Shown: positions 1 to 13,377 of the stretch, in pieces
Numbering within the stretch: position 1 is the first letter of the stretch
Layout of the letters: the number at the start of each line of letters is the position of its first letter
NCBI RefSeq assembly: GCF_026210795.1
Contig: NC_089433.1
Coordinates: 5,047,001 to 5,111,000, forward strand
Reading direction: 5' to 3'
Length of the DNA: 64,000 bases
From: Rhizophagus irregularis
Taxonomy: Eukaryota; Glomeromycota; Glomeromycetes; Glomerales; Glomeraceae
Program-made: the position numbers and the translations under genes
The notes under the pieces: generated by a model
The model's input: the letters and a program-made list of their open reading frames with translations, nothing else
What the model was told of the DNA's origin: nothing
The model's database searches: none

Positions 1-2232
1 CTCATGTAAGTCACAGATACAGTAAGAATTAATGATTAATATATATTTGTATGTAGTAATTATGACAGTTAATTTATATTGTTATGTTCATGTAAAACAC
101 AGATATAATGATTAAAATATATTTTAATTATAATATTAGGCGGCGAACATAAACTTTCTTCATCACCTTTTATACTTCCTTGGTTTCTTTAGAATACAAT
201 TTAATTAATTATGTTTAATATCTTTAAAGATGGATTACTATATCTTTAGAATATAATTTAAGAATTTTTCTAACTATCACCGGGGGTGATGATCACCGGT
301 GACTGAAATTACGACGATCGACCAGCATTAAAAAACATAGTGCCGGTAAAAATTGATAATTCCGGCCAACGGTGATGATTACCCCGGTGATTTGAAGTAA
401 AAATCATAATTTAATTAATTTAATTAATTATATTATTAATTATGTTTAAAGATGTATTACTGTATTAATTAGTACAATTATTAAAAGTCAATATTGTTGC
501 TTGCGTAATCATGTTTTTCCTGAAAGTTCTAGCATATATTTTTTTATTACGCAACTTTAAATCATTAGTAAAAATGTAAAAAATATTTTTTCTTGGTTAA
601 TAAATCATTTATCCGATTTGGTGACGATTTATTAAAGTTTTATTAGACAAATTAAATAATATCTCAACAATATCAAATTGATATCGCAGTGATATTGTTA
701 ATGATATCGTTAAGATTATCTTAACGACCTTGTTTTGATATTCACAATAATTTACTATTGAAGATTATCAAAATTGAAACTACTTAACTACTTAGAAAAT
801 GATTAGAAACATGTGATGATGAAATAATAAAAAATTTTAAACATTTGTCGTATTGAAAATCACCTAGAAAAAAAAAGAATTGTTAATAACAATTCGTTAA
901 AATAAAAAATTTTCATGAAGAGAACTAGTCTGGAACCCATAAATCTGGTGTTCTCTAAAAAAAAGGAATTAAAGAATGTTAGAAACTAACATTGTTAACA
1001 AAAATTTAAAAAAAAATAAAATCCCTCTTCCCCAGCGTATCTTGCATCTACTTTGTTTTAACAGGTCCAGGGAGGTTACTCTAAACAATCCATTCACAAT
1101 CCCTAATAGTTAATAATATCAACCATCGTAAATTTAAGTTACAAGTAATATTATAAATTTGGTATTTAACAATGAAATTTTAAACTTAAATAATATCAAT
1201 AATTTAGAAAAAAAGAAAAAAAGAATTAGTCAATGTAAAAGCATTAAAGAATTGAGTGGCAAATTTTTAGGTTGTTCTTTTGGCTCTTAATTTTGGTGAG
1301 TTGGTTTTTTTAATTGCTCTTATTTAACGAACTATTAACAGTTCATTTTCCTTTCTGGGTCATGAGATATTGATAAAGTAATTTTATTTTTTTTCTTTTA
1401 ACAATTTTAATGAATATTACTAACAATTCATTTTTCAGTTTTTCTTGTAGATTTTGCCAATTTTCTCTGGAAGTGAAACTTGTCCAAAGCTGCAGAAACT
1501 AGTGTCTGAAATATCTGAGTCAGATCTGCAATCTTTAGTATTTTTCTTTTATTATAACTCGCTGAAATACATTTTGATAATTACATTTACTATCTGTAAT
1601 ATGCCCTAAACTACTTTATCAATTCCTATTTCTATAACTATATATATGATTTATTTTTTTTATCTAACCTAGCATGCTTATTTTGCACATTTTTGTCTTC
1701 CTTTTCCTTCTTTTATGAAGTCTTGTATGTCAAACAGCTTTGCATTCCATCCCACTAACCACTCTCCAACCATCTTAATTTTCCTTATCCCAGTTTCCTT
1801 TTCTATTTTTTCTTTTAGCAGCCTCTTTCTTCTTTTCTCAACTCATTAATTACCTCCACTACCTTCTTCAGAGTTGTATATTCATTAATTTTTGTTTATT
1901 GGATAGACGTGTTGTTAAATTTATTCAATTTAATTATGTATATTGAATTTTATTTTTATATATATTTTTTTTTATTATTTTTTATTTATTTTTTGTGTAT
2001 CCGAAAACAAGTTTAGAAACTTTTTTGAAAAGTAAGTTTTGGAATTTTTTCTTGTAAAAAATTTGCATTTTTTTCGTTAAGAACGTATACTGACACTCTT
2101 TTTAATTTTTTTATAAAAAGTATGGCTCTCTGGTTCTTTTAAGTTTCAAGAAGAAATGGACATAAGGTATGCCAATAAAAGAATATTTTTATATGAATGT
2201 TTACTAATATTCTTCTCTATCTTTTTTCTAGG
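1..2232. other. AT-rich intergenic DNA, no gene seen
   Basis: I see no open frame with family resemblance and no tRNA or rRNA. The only structured piece is a small inverted-repeat element at about 276-391, listed separately. The rest is A/T runs and short TAAT-type repeats. Confidence 0.6.
276..391. mobile_element. Small TIR element (MITE-like, about 115 bp)
   Basis: The two ends are imperfect inverted repeats: ATCACCGGGGGTGATGATCA on the left and the reverse complement of TGATTACCCCGGTGAT on the right. The GC-rich ends contrast with the surrounding A/T. There is no coding capacity. I could not define a convincing target duplication, so the class is not assigned. Confidence 0.45.
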
Positions 2233-2374
2233 GGTTAGTAGACAGGAAAAAGTATTGGTTTAGAAATTTTTCTTTCCTATAATATAGGAACTATTAAATG
2301 ACACCACTTCTTATTAACTAAAGAATTGTCCGCTCATAATTCATTGAAAATAAGAATTAAAAATCAATACCTAA
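2233..2374 (-). pseudogene. Decayed F-box gene fragment (N-terminal part)
   Basis: This stretch resembles the 5' part of the intact F-box gene at 2745-4169 (compare about 3965-4145). Shared words include GTAGACAGGAAA, GAACTATTAAATGACACCAC and TTATTAACTAAA, and an internal deletion removes part of the segment. It is on the same strand as the intact gene, which lies directly upstream of it on the minus strand, so it is probably the remnant of a tandem F-box paralogue. No frame remains open. Confidence 0.55.
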
Positions 2375-2744
2375 TTTTATTAAAATTTTAGTTTATTCAT
2401 AAAAGAGAACAAAAATTTGGAAATAAATTTTATGACACCTACTACGTAATTCGTGAATATTTGACTAATAAAATTTAAGGACGTATGTCATTTTGTTATT
2501 CATACCCACTAAGGAAAATTTGGCCAAGCAATATCATGTGTCAGTGCATAATGTTGGCCAGAGTGGTACAAATAACAAAAATGTGGTACGAATGACTATC
2601 GCCAACTCTTTTTCCTATAATATGAATCCTCTGGTTTTCATCTCAAATTTTTTATAAGAATATGGGAGGTATTTAACAAATTGCCTGATTCATTTAATAT
2701 AAAGCGTAATATCTTTAATTAGGTATATGACAGAAAATTTGAGC

Positions 2745-4169
2745 TCATTTAATAATTAGATTTGAACTTATTATTATCCCTTCTTCATAGTATTTTCTAA
2801 CAACTTCTATATGTATGGGTGTAATTTTATTTCCATTTAAACAATTAATCATAAACCGAAGTGATTTTTGTTCCCTATAACTTTCAAAATAATTTTCAAA
2901 AGAATCAATAGAATACTTCCAATCTCCACTAATCATTATATTAGTTAAACATCTTGGAGAAAATTTAGTTAAAATGTCTAGTAATTCATCTCCTATATTA
3001 TTGTTATTTTCCCTTAAACTATCAAGATTTAAACTTATTAAATTTCTACAATTAATTAATAATGATTTTACATATTTCAAATCTTCAGGTCCAATATGTG
3101 TAGCTAAATTCTTAATCTTTGGACAATGATTAGAAATTGCTTTTAGGAAAATTCCTGTATACTCAGCGGATGAGTTAAAATTAAGAAAAGATAAAGCAGA
3201 GATATTTGAAATATTTCCTTCAGTTTTTTTAATTAACTTGGCAAATTCTTTAAGGCATAATAAATTATAATAAATTTCTAGAGATTGAAGTTCTGGGAAT
3301 ATCGAATTTGCTAAATATTCTTGGAATTCTTCAATTTCTTCATATTTTACAAAACAATAGCAAACTTTTAGCTTTTTTAGATTGACAAGTGATGTTAAAA
3401 ATGAATGTGAAATAAAGCCAAACGAACCAACTAAAGAAAGATTACTAATTGTATGACCTTTTCTTGCTAATACTTTGCTTAGTTCCTGACACAACTCTTT
3501 CTTAGCATTAAGTGTTATACTTTTTAAATTTCTTTGTTCATTAATTAAAAAAGTTAATCCACGAACATCTTGAGAAAAGCCACAAATAGTTAATTCACCC
3601 AAATCTTTGCAAATATGTGCCATCTCATAAAGATTATTGGAATTTACATGACTTAGATCAACCTGTAGACTATAGAGTCTAGAGAAACATGTCAAAGCTC
3701 CCGGAAATGATGGTAAAGGTTGGGAAGTTTGCCATTCCAATTCTTTAATGCCTTTACATTGACTAACAAACAACTTGTAAATTTCTTGTTCCAAAAGATT
3801 TCTTTTTTTCGAATAATCTTTAAATACCACATTTGTAATATTATTAATAATTTTAGCTTCTAAAAATTTATAAAGGCTGACATAATTAAATGTTGGGGTT
3901 TTTGAAAGAATTGTTTGAGGCAGTTTAATATTATTTTCTAATAAAAGTTGTTTTGAAGATTTTGGTAGACAGGAAAGTATTATATTAGAAAATTTTTCTC
4001 TCGATTTTTCACTTATCATTATAAAATAGGTTGGATAATTCTTCCATAACATAGGAATCACCAAATAACACCACTCTTTATTAACTAAAAGACAGGAATA
4101 TAATGATTTTTTATCTGCTCGTAATTCATCAAAAATAAGAATAAGACAATGAATATTTAATTTTTTCAT
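2745..4169 (-). CDS. F-box/leucine-rich-repeat-like protein, 474 aa
   Basis: This single-exon gene is intact from ATG at 4169 to TAA at 2745. Residues about 1-45 look like a degenerate F-box: hydrophobic residues, then LRADKKSLYSCLLVNKEWC, then PMLWKNY. In other eukaryotes this module binds Skp1 and recruits SCF ubiquitin ligase. Residues about 140-440 carry irregular leucine-rich repeats of the LxxLxLxxxxN type, probably the substrate-binding surface. The substrate is unknown. There is no signal peptide or membrane segment. Arbuscular mycorrhizal fungi carry very large families of such F-box proteins; that is family knowledge. A close paralogue with two stop codons lies at 22209-23642, and shorter relics at 2233-2374 and 5893-5975, so the locus belongs to a locally duplicating family. 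An F-box call is more certain than any cellular role. Confidence 0.85.
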   Translation of the reverse strand: MKKLNIHCLILIFDELRADKKSLYSCLLVNKEWCYLVIPMLWKNYPTYFIMISEKSREKFSNIILSCLPKSSKQLLLENNIKLPQTILSKTPTFNYVSLYKFLEAKIINNITNVVFKDYSKKRNLLEQEIYKLFVSQCKGIKELEWQTSQPLPSFPGALTCFSRLYSLQVDLSHVNSNNLYEMAHICKDLGELTICGFSQDVRGLTFLINEQRNLKSITLNAKKELCQELSKVLARKGHTISNLSLVGSFGFISHSFLTSLVNLKKLKVCYCFVKYEEIEEFQEYLANSIFPELQSLEIYYNLLCLKEFAKLIKKTEGNISNISALSFLNFNSSAEYTGIFLKAISNHCPKIKNLATHIGPEDLKYVKSLLINCRNLISLNLDSLRENNNNIGDELLDILTKFSPRCLTNIMISGDWKYSIDSFENYFESYREQKSLRFMINCLNGNKITPIHIEVVRKYYEEGIIISSNLIIK

Positions 4170-5892
4170 TTTTATTTATATTATCTATTAAAAAAAGGAA
4201 TAAGGATTAAGAATATATATATATATGTATATATATAATGAAATAAAATAACTAAATGTATACAAATTATGCAAATTATGTATGTAATCGTAATTTAATG
4301 TAAAAAAGTATAACTAAAGGTATGCAAATTATACAAATTATGTATGTAATCGTAATTTTATGTAAAAACTGAATTAATGTGCAATGATCCCAAATTTATT
4401 TTGTGCTACAACATGCGGAGTTTACATTATTTTCTTAACATAAAAGATTACACATATTGTGTCAACCATGAATTTTAATAGATAGTGATAAACTTAACCG
4501 GCTATCATTTGTTTATATTGTTATATTGTTTATAGCTTACAAACCATTTCAAGAATTCAAATAATACTTTGAAATAATGTTTAACAATAATATCAACAAT
4601 ATTCAAGAATTTTTGATTAAAAAAAATGAAACGAATAAATGATTTAAATTATGTATGAAATAAATTTTTTAGGACACCTTAATATCATATTAATATAAAA
4701 CTGATTCTATTAAAAATATGAACATGCTTATATTATAGTAAAACTAAAAATTGATTTATTATTTCAAAAATTTTATGATAATTATTATTAATTAAGTCTG
4801 TTCTAATATGATATAATCTTAAAGGGATATTTACTTTAAACCAAGTTTTATTGTCAAATTATTGAATGGATGATGGAATAAAATGGAAGAAAATTATGAA
4901 TTAGATCTGGATGCTTCAATGAATAAGTTTTTGAATTTCAGTACGTACGTTTAATTTGTATTTTAATAATTTATATAATAATATATACATTCCTTCATGA
5001 AAAGCTAAATGGACAGCAGAAGTTATTCTTATAAAATATATACTATCATTGATATCATTCTTCTTGAATTCCCAATTTTAAGAAAAAGCATCTTCCTTGG
5101 AAGTTAAAAAAAATTTTGGTTGATTTCTAGTTTTTATATAGAAAGTCATACAACTCAGAAAAATACTGATTTGTAGTTTTTATATAGAAAGTTATACAGT
5201 TCAGAAAAATATATATATGGCATATATAAAAGAAAACCTATCAACATTAGGATACTACATTTTGAAAGAAATTTTTATCAAAAAATTAAAAGGCTGAAAA
5301 CATTATTATAGAAGTTTAATAATGTTAAAGTTTATGTTATTAATTTAATACATAAATGGTATAATACATTCAAGTTAGGAACTTCAGTAAACTAATAATT
5401 AAAGGAAACTATAATATACTGAGTATAAGATAATTCATGTCATCATTTCAAGTGACTGGAAACAAATAATAATTAATAGTATGCCCAACACATGAAATTT
5501 CTAGCAAATTTTGCTTCAACCTTAGTGTTACCAAGCATATAACAATTTATAGATATATAGTATTGCAGTAACTTGTTTTCTTAGGTCTGAATTATTTTAT
5601 AATATTTTAATTTAAAAGGAATTGTGACATGTAAAAGAATTTTAATAAAAGATAAGTTATAATAAAATAAGTCTTAAAATGAATTTTGCAATAGGAATTA
5701 ACTTTTATTAGTAGTATTTTACACTTTTATTTTGACTATTTTTAGTAGAAACTTTTACAACAATTTATTTATTTTAAGAAAGAATCATTCACAAAATCTG
5801 TTTGATATATCAAGTCAGTTTTCAATTAAATTTGATTGCAAATTTTTTATTAATTCTAATGCAGTATAATTTACTTTATTGACTAATATATA
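4170..5892. other. Intergenic DNA with small tandem duplications
   Basis: There is no gene. At about 4247-4377 a ~66 bp unit (containing TTATGTATGTAATCGTAATT) occurs twice. At about 5128-5215 a ~52 bp unit (containing GTTTTTATATAGAAAGT and CAGAAAAATA) occurs twice. A short TA dinucleotide run is at 4215-4240. The rest is unstructured AT-rich DNA. Confidence 0.6.
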
Positions 5893-5975
5893 GCATGTAA
5901 ATTTCTTGTTCTAAAAAGATTTCTTTTTTTAAAATAATTAATTAAAGTTTCTTTAAATACTAAATTATTAACATA
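5893..5975 (-). pseudogene. Decayed F-box gene fragment (middle part)
   Basis: The segment resembles about 3775-3850 of the intact F-box gene, sharing GTAAATTTCTTGTTC, AAGATTTCTTTTTTT and TTCTTTAAATAC with small gaps. It is too short and decayed to encode anything. With 2233-2374 it brackets the intact gene on both sides, as expected if several tandem copies once stood here. Confidence 0.45.
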
Positions 5976-8939
5976 AGTTTTATCAAAATCAGAAACTATG
6001 ACTGTCTTTTTTTGAAGTGATACATTTGGTTGTGAAATTTCAGTAAGTAACCCCTATTAATGGCTTCATATCAAATCTAGTTAATTTTTTTGTATAACAT
6101 GCTTACCTATTATGAAAAGAAATTGTTAGTAGTGAATTCAATTTTATTTAGTGATGAAAGAAGGTACATAGCCAATTCCTCCTCCAGAATTAGCAGACTT
6201 TATCAACGACAAAGTTAGGGCACCTGAAATGAGAGCTTGGGCTGGTTACCAAGGTTGTCAAAACAGTAATTCTCACTAAGTGACCATGGGAAGTATTAGG
6301 AGTTACCCACACTTTGCAAAATAAAACAAACTCACCTTAATAAAAGTACTGTATTTGGTTCTAATAATCTTTGTAGATTAATAATTCTAATAATCTTTGT
6401 ATATTAATAAATCTCAGTCTTCTGCTAGACTAGATCTCTATTTGTAAAAATTCATAGAAAGCAAAAAGGCAAATAATAAATGTTTATTGATAGAAGTTTG
6501 AACCTTAAATATAAAAAAATGATATAACTCAAATTGTCACATTAAGTTGAAAAGTACTACATAATACTCAGCTTTTGTCAGTCTAGCTCATTATTACAAA
6601 ATATTATAAACTTATACACAAATCATGTAAGAATGAAAAACAGTATAGCTTATTACATGAAATTATAAACTATGTATGCAATCCATCTAAGAAAAAAAAA
6701 TTATTAAAAAATACAGTATGACTCACATTGCATCAATAGAATCGTGATTAACATTTTTTCATATTAAACTAAAATAAACTAATAATATAAAAAAGAAAGT
6801 CAAGCATCATAATGTATCTAACATATGATGTATTTGATAAAAAATTTAGAGTCACATATATACCATATATACCAATCTTTGATAAAATATTGAATGTAAC
6901 ACAAACAAATATTTTTATTCTTAATTACTATTCACTTGTGTTAAAGTTAAAATTTTAATTATTGTGGATTTAAACTCGTTACTTTGCACCAAAACTATAT
7001 AGTAAATTGTGCATGCAAATAATATTATTTTGAAAATAAGCTGTAATCACTTTTGGTGGTAAAATTGTAATAACATTAATAAAAGTAATATTATTTTAGC
7101 GAAAAATTGTGATATTAGATATAGCCAATGAAAGTGATTGGACATTCATTACAAATCTGCCTATACGTTACAAAATTCAATTAATTTATACGAGGTAATC
7201 TAAATATCACCGAGTTTTTTTAATCACATAATAAAATAATTTTCTAAAAAAAAGTTTGCCAAATATATTAGATATACATTCTTTATAAAATAATAGTAAT
7301 AATAAAATATAACAGTTTAAATAAAGAAACTTTTGTTTTTTTAAAAAAAAAATGAATAAAATTAAAAAATTGTAAAATAAAAATAATTTCTTTTAAAAAA
7401 AACTAAAAAAAAACAGTTTTAAACCATAAAAAAAAATAATTACCATTAACATGATTAACATAATTGATGTAACAACTATAATTTATTATTTAATTAATTC
7501 TGATATAATTATTTTAATTTTCTTTACGTATCAATTAAATAATTTTGCATCATTAGTAAATTTATTATGTATACTTTTACCAAAGATTAAGTAGTGCTAA
7601 AAAAAATTCATTATAAATCGATATTTTACTGTTTCGGACTTGATGGTAGGAGAATATTCGATATGGGTACAAATTTGTTTATTCTTGGCTGATGATAATT
7701 TTTTTCAAAAAAATAGTGATATCAGACTAATACCGAAATTATTAAAGTATAGTTGGTCAAATTTCCAAAAATTCCGTACTACACGGTACTTGTTAAAAAA
7801 AATCTCACTAAAGAAAAATATCCATATTACCTGTTAGTTAGGAAACAATATTAACCTATTAAGCTAATATCATCAGTCTAACCAAAAAAAAAAATAATAA
7901 TAAATAATTATACCAATCAAAACGCTGTGATACGTAATTATAGCGAAACAAAATTGGTTAGTTTACCAGATATAAATTTAAATTTCTTAACTTTTAATTT
8001 TCTGTCGTGTTATTTCCTTCATAACCATTTTGTGTATCTATATTTTTATTTTTGTTTTACCATCATCCAATAGCAAAAGTAAAATAATGTATAAAAAAAT
8101 GAGCAAACTAATTGAAAAGGTCACGTTTAATATTTTCAAAGAATAAATTATTACTGTTACTACATTTCGTAAAAAGAGCATATTTTGTATGAATATTTTT
8201 ATAATACCAATCAGAGTTCTATCATATACTAACTGACATTATGCAGATCTAGTCTTTTCACTTAGCGTTTCTGGAATTCACATTGCGAATGAAGTCTCAG
8301 GAAATAAATTAAATTTGTTCTTAAGTTATTCATTCCGTATTTACTGGACATTTTATGCATATTTTTAGACATTTCTAAAAAATAATTTTTTAAAAAAAAA
8401 TTTCATATTCTATAGTAAAAATTGAAAGCGATTAGATTTCTTAAAGTTAATCTTTTTAAACTTTTTAAAAAATATATTTATTGATAAGTCAATCAAATAA
8501 TCAGTCTTTGAGTAATAAGAAATAGTATTATTCAACTTACTGTAAATATAATTTATTAGTTTCTCGGTTTATATATTTATTTTTTATATTTCAATTTAAA
8601 AAAAAAAATTAAAAAAAAAATTAAAAAGAGAACATTTTAAATAATGACACTAAACTGATATAAAATATTTTAATTTCGCATTGTAACAGACTTTAATTTA
8701 ATAGAATATAATGATTATTTATTTATTATTTAGTTCAAGTTGTTCAAGTTTATTGCAAATTCATATTTGAACAAATTATAAAATATAAAGAAATAAATAA
8801 ATAATAAAATGAAATGAATTATTTAAATTACGAACTAAGTAACGTGTAAAATTCACTACTCTAGACTTAGTGTTTAAATAATTCTGACAAAAATCATAAT
8901 AAAAATAGATTTTTAATTTAAAAATTTATAAAATATACC
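5976..8939. other. Intergenic DNA; one possible coding relic at 6150-6300
   Basis: This is mostly A/T-rich DNA with poly-A and poly-T runs. At about 6150-6300 base composition rises and a plus-strand frame reads like protein (PPPELADFINDKVRAPEM) before breaking. I do not recognise it. Other short open frames here, such as 7640-7837, have low-complexity composition and look accidental. Confidence 0.5.
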
Positions 8940-11799
8940 CTATTCAAAACCATCTAATAAAAATGGAAATAAATAAACCGTAAAAAAGTCAACATTTTGT
9001 AGCATTATTGAAATAAAATCAAATAATGGTGATAAATTATTAAATTACCTTCTGGAATTTCAAATTCATCTTGATCTTCCGAATGTAAGTTTGGATTATT
9101 AGAAATATCATTTTCGTCTATATATATTATAAATATAATTATGTTTAATTCAGTAATGAAAGGAATAAATAATAATCTCTTACCATCATTTGAAATATAA
9201 TTTCTTTGTATATATTGAAATTTGGCTATAATATTTTATATAAATATTGATTATTATTATTATAGTATTTATATAATAAAATGTTGTATCAAAATAATTA
9301 ATTACCCTTATTGGATTTATCATTATCAGTTAAATCTTCTTTTTTATCTTCTGTTTAAAATAAACAAAAAGTTTGTTTTTAATATAGTTTATCTTAAATA
9401 ATAAAAATTTTCCCATCATAATAACCTGAATAAATTCTTTTAGATTTGCCCTTTACTTCATTTTTGTTATCTATAAATTTGTTTTTTGATAAATATTAAA
9501 TTATATAAATTATTATAATTTTTATACAATTGTTATTTCTTAATATTCTTCCTTACCAATTATTGTAAGATTATTTTGTTCAATTTGGGATACAAGTTGT
9601 TCAGATACAAATTCTTCAATCTGCATGTCTAAAATAAAATAAAGAAATTAATAATCATTATTACAATATCAAAAATAGTATTATTATATTTATATATTCT
9701 AGTTACCATTAACATGATCAATATGATCTTGTCTTTTAATTTGTTGTTGTGTTGTTTTCTCCTTAAAGTTATCTATAATTTTAATTAAACACTAATATAT
9801 TTAACAAAATTCTTATACTAACCAATTGTATTTTAAAGATTTTACTCACCATTCTTTGAATTTATTTTTAGTTTCATAAATACTTTAGACAATACTTTAT
9901 TATTATACATTTTAAAGAATTATGTTAATATTTTATTCAAAGGTTTTGTCAAAAAAAATTTTAATAATAATTACTGCACCTTTTGAAATACTACTTGATT
10001 TAGGTGTATTATCATAATTTCGATTAATTGAATTATTAAATTCATTGACTAAAGTAAAAATAAAAATATATTATTATTAATTAAAATATATTACTATTAT
10101 ACGTAAAAATTAAATAAAATATTACTTACTATTATGGGGAATGCTAAATTTATAAGATTTACTGTGAAATGCTATTAAAAATAAAATAAATTTTTAAGTT
10201 TTTGATAAAAAATTTTAGCATAAATAAATAAACCCATTAATTTTACATTACCTTCTTGCTCTTCTATTATTAATGAATTTAAAAAAAATATTAGTAAAAA
10301 TATTAGTAATAAAAAATTTAGTAATAAATATAATACCTTCTGTTGCATTTCTTGGTTCAGGAAAATTTTCAAATTGATGAATTTTGCTTGTAAATAATCT
10401 GCTGCTTGTATAATTTGTTTCTAAGTTATTTGTTTCGAAGTTGCTATTTGCATCTAATTCATTTGTTGTATTTTTATATGATGCATTGATTTCGCTTATT
10501 TTGTTTCTAAGTGTAAGAATATCAGGCCTTTTTAATGGATCAGCATCCCAACATTGTTTCATTAGATTTTTATATTCTAAAGGAGTTCCTGATACTATTT
10601 TTGGTCTTATACCATTGACTATATTCATTGCAAGATAGTAATCATTTTCATAATTATTAAAAGGAGGTCGTCCAGATGAAATTTCCCACATAAGCATTGC
10701 AATACTATAAATATCAGATGCAAAAGTATATTTCCTTCCAGAAATAATTTCAGGTGCTATATAAGGGAGATTTCCATATATATTTTTTGGTGATTTATCT
10801 GCAGGACCACAAAATCCAAGATCACTAATACACCAAGTTTCATCAAATTGTGAATATAATATATTTCCAGAATGCAAATCTCTATGAATTGAATTCTCTT
10901 CATGTATCCAATAAAGTGCATCAGTTATTAAAAAAGCAATTTTAATTCTTTCTTTCCACGTAAGTTGATTATGATTTTGTAGTAAATATTCCCTTAAATC
11001 TACATCAAATTTGTTCATTACAAGCATATAATTTCTATTTGATGGATTTTGTGTTAAACCATAACATGGAATAATCCTTGGATATTTATTGCTAATATTT
11101 AAATGTAACTTGGCCTATAAAAAAATTTATTGTCAATAATTAAAGAAATTTAAGTACAAATATTTAAAATAGGATTAGATTACAAACCTCTTCAAACCAA
11201 CTTTGACTTGCGCCTTCAATATTTTCTAATTCTTTAAGTATTACACTTGCTACAAAATTTTGTATTCCAGGCACTTTAGTTCTTTCTAATTGCTGTTTTT
11301 TAGAATCCCATTCTTCATATGGTCCATTAATCCATCCTGCTGTATAAATTTTAGAAAATCCGCCTTTAGTCAAATATTCAATATTCTTTAAATTATTATA
11401 AGGGATCCATTCAACTATATAATCTGGTCCAAGCGTTTCCGATTGATATTTTTGTATTAAGTTGTCAATATCATTATTTCCAGATGTCCAATTTGAAAAT
11501 CTTGCTTTTAAATAATCTTGAACACAATATTCGCAATATAATGTAGCTAAACATTCTTTGTTGCAATTTTCACAAATTTTTTTTGTTCCTGAATTATGAA
11601 TAATTTTATCTCGGTCATATTCTTTATTAATTAATCTTATTGCTGCAGTTTTTTCATCTTCCGTAAGAGAACTATCAGCAAGAATTGTTTGTATCATAAA
11701 TTCAATTTGGTCGTGAAAGTCCTTGTGAATATTATAGTCAACCAATGCATTTGCGTTTTGAGCTGCTTGATAAACTAGTTCTCTTCGAATGGTAGACAT
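8940..11799 (-). CDS. Protein kinase (TKL-like, glomeromycete type), 13 exons, about 632 aa
   Basis: I derive exons 11799-11188, 11114-10337, 10263-10252, 10171-10130, 10048-9980, 9882-9850, 9772-9707, 9628-9557, 9470-9426, 9350-9306, 9225-9184, 9117-9049 and 8953-8940. The joined frame is open to a TAG, 633 codons. Residues about 75-95 hold paired cysteines (CENCNKEC and CEYC) resembling a zinc ribbon, followed by NWTSGN. The kinase domain follows: loop TKGGFSKIY, lysine in VILKEL, HRDLHSGN, DLG in place of DFG, APE, and the C-lobe SDIYSIAMLMWE. Catalytic lysine and aspartates are present, so it is probably active, phosphorylating Ser/Thr or Tyr on unknown substrates. The tail after residue about 463 is a hydrophilic, Asn/Lys/Glu-rich string of mini-exons, each a multiple of 3 nt and separated by phase-1 introns. 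The 12 nt exon 3 is the least certain. Exon ends are read from splice consensus, not from transcripts. Confidence 0.85.
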
Positions 11800-13377
11800 G
11801 ACTCCAATAGTATAGTCATTTATTTGAATTTTATTTAAACGGTGAGCAATAAAAAGAAAAAAAAAATTTATTTACAAAATTAGTCGTGCAACATCAAACT
11901 TTAATATTGTCCATTGATCAACCTTGTGCAACATCACACAATTCACATGTTCTTTGTTTACTGAAAACTTAAAGTATCTTCATAAAATTACTATAAATAA
12001 ATATTTTCGCATTTAAGTAGCATTTAAAATTTTTTCATTACACGAATAGGACAAAAAGGACACCGAAAAATACTGAAATACCTTTTTTAAAAATTGATAA
12101 TGTTGGCCAGAATTTTTATTTCCTGTTTTAGTAACTGGCCGACACTATCATAATTCCGGCCCTGAAAAAATACGTACAGCCAATAGTAAATTTTTTTTGC
12201 TGGAGTGCTAGACCTTACCTATTTTAATGTTTTTCGGGAGTCCTATACGAATCTAAATAATTTTCACATTTCTTATTGTTTTAAATTTTAATGATTAAAT
12301 TAGTACACATAACGAAAATAAAAAAAATTATTCTAATTTGTGGTAAAATGTAGAATTTTTAACGAATCTTTACAACATAGTTTATCAGACAATTATGAAC
12401 TAAATACTCCAAACTTTAAATCTCTTAAATTAGTTAAACCGTATAATATTAAGTGGGAGTGATTGATAATGAATTATTTTGTATAAGTATTCTTGTATTT
12501 CAATGACGTATAAAATTGTGAAACTGAATTATATATTAATCTTACGTAATTAGAAAAATTAGAAAATGCAAGGTGATATTCAAATGTTGATCACCGATAA
12601 AAAGAGTTAGATCTTAAGCAGGATTTCATTTCAAAAATAATTCTATTACTTTTTACGTCATTTAGAAATTAAATATTAGCTTAATTTGACTTTCAATGAC
12701 AATAGTTTACTTATTACGGTAATTCATGTAAACCTTTCAAATTTATACCAATTCATAGAAATTTATAGTATGTCAACTTGGGATAAGAACACTTTATACC
12801 GTATCAATTTAAAAGAAACTTAACATGTAAAAGAACTCAATATATAGTCAATAATAAAATAGATTATAATAAAAAGTGTTTTTTTTTTGTCTCTTCAAAT
12901 GAATTTTTGCAATAAAAATCGACTTTATATTTTATTTTGGTTATTTTTATTAAAATATTTTTTGTCATGGAAAATCCAGACATCAATCTTTTACAAAAAT
13001 TTTATAATGTCAAGCACAAAATTTGTTTTATTATATCAAGTTATAATTTTGCCTCTATATTCAATTATTATTATTATTCTTTTTTGTTTTCAATCAAAAA
13101 TGATCGTAAACTTTTGAACAATTTCAAAGACTAAAGTAAATCAGCGACAATCAAAATTTTAATATTTATAGTATATTCTTTAAAGGAATTTTTCCTCTAT
13201 AAATAAAAATATTTAACTATTTTGCAAAATTAGAACAAACATTTAGGGTAAAGATATCATATTTATTATTTTAGCTTTCTCAAGATTATTTAATAAACTT
13301 TCTGGTAAGAGTCTTCACAATTTGAGAGAATAATATAATTATTGCAGTTCATATTTCATTTTTTCATTTTATTATAA
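11800..13377. other. Intergenic DNA upstream of the kinase gene
   Basis: No gene is supported. About 12090-12180 is slightly GC-richer with GGCC-containing words (TTGGCCAG, TTCCGGCC) in imperfect inverted arrangement and may be a decayed small transposon. Two overlapping short frames at 12887-13134 are Phe/Leu/Ile-rich and look accidental. The outer end of the giant inverted repeat begins at about 13378. Confidence 0.5.

Noticed and set aside
12887-13134. Two overlapping short frames
   Set aside because: Phe/Ile/Leu/Tyr-rich translation of AT-rich DNA, with no support for either.
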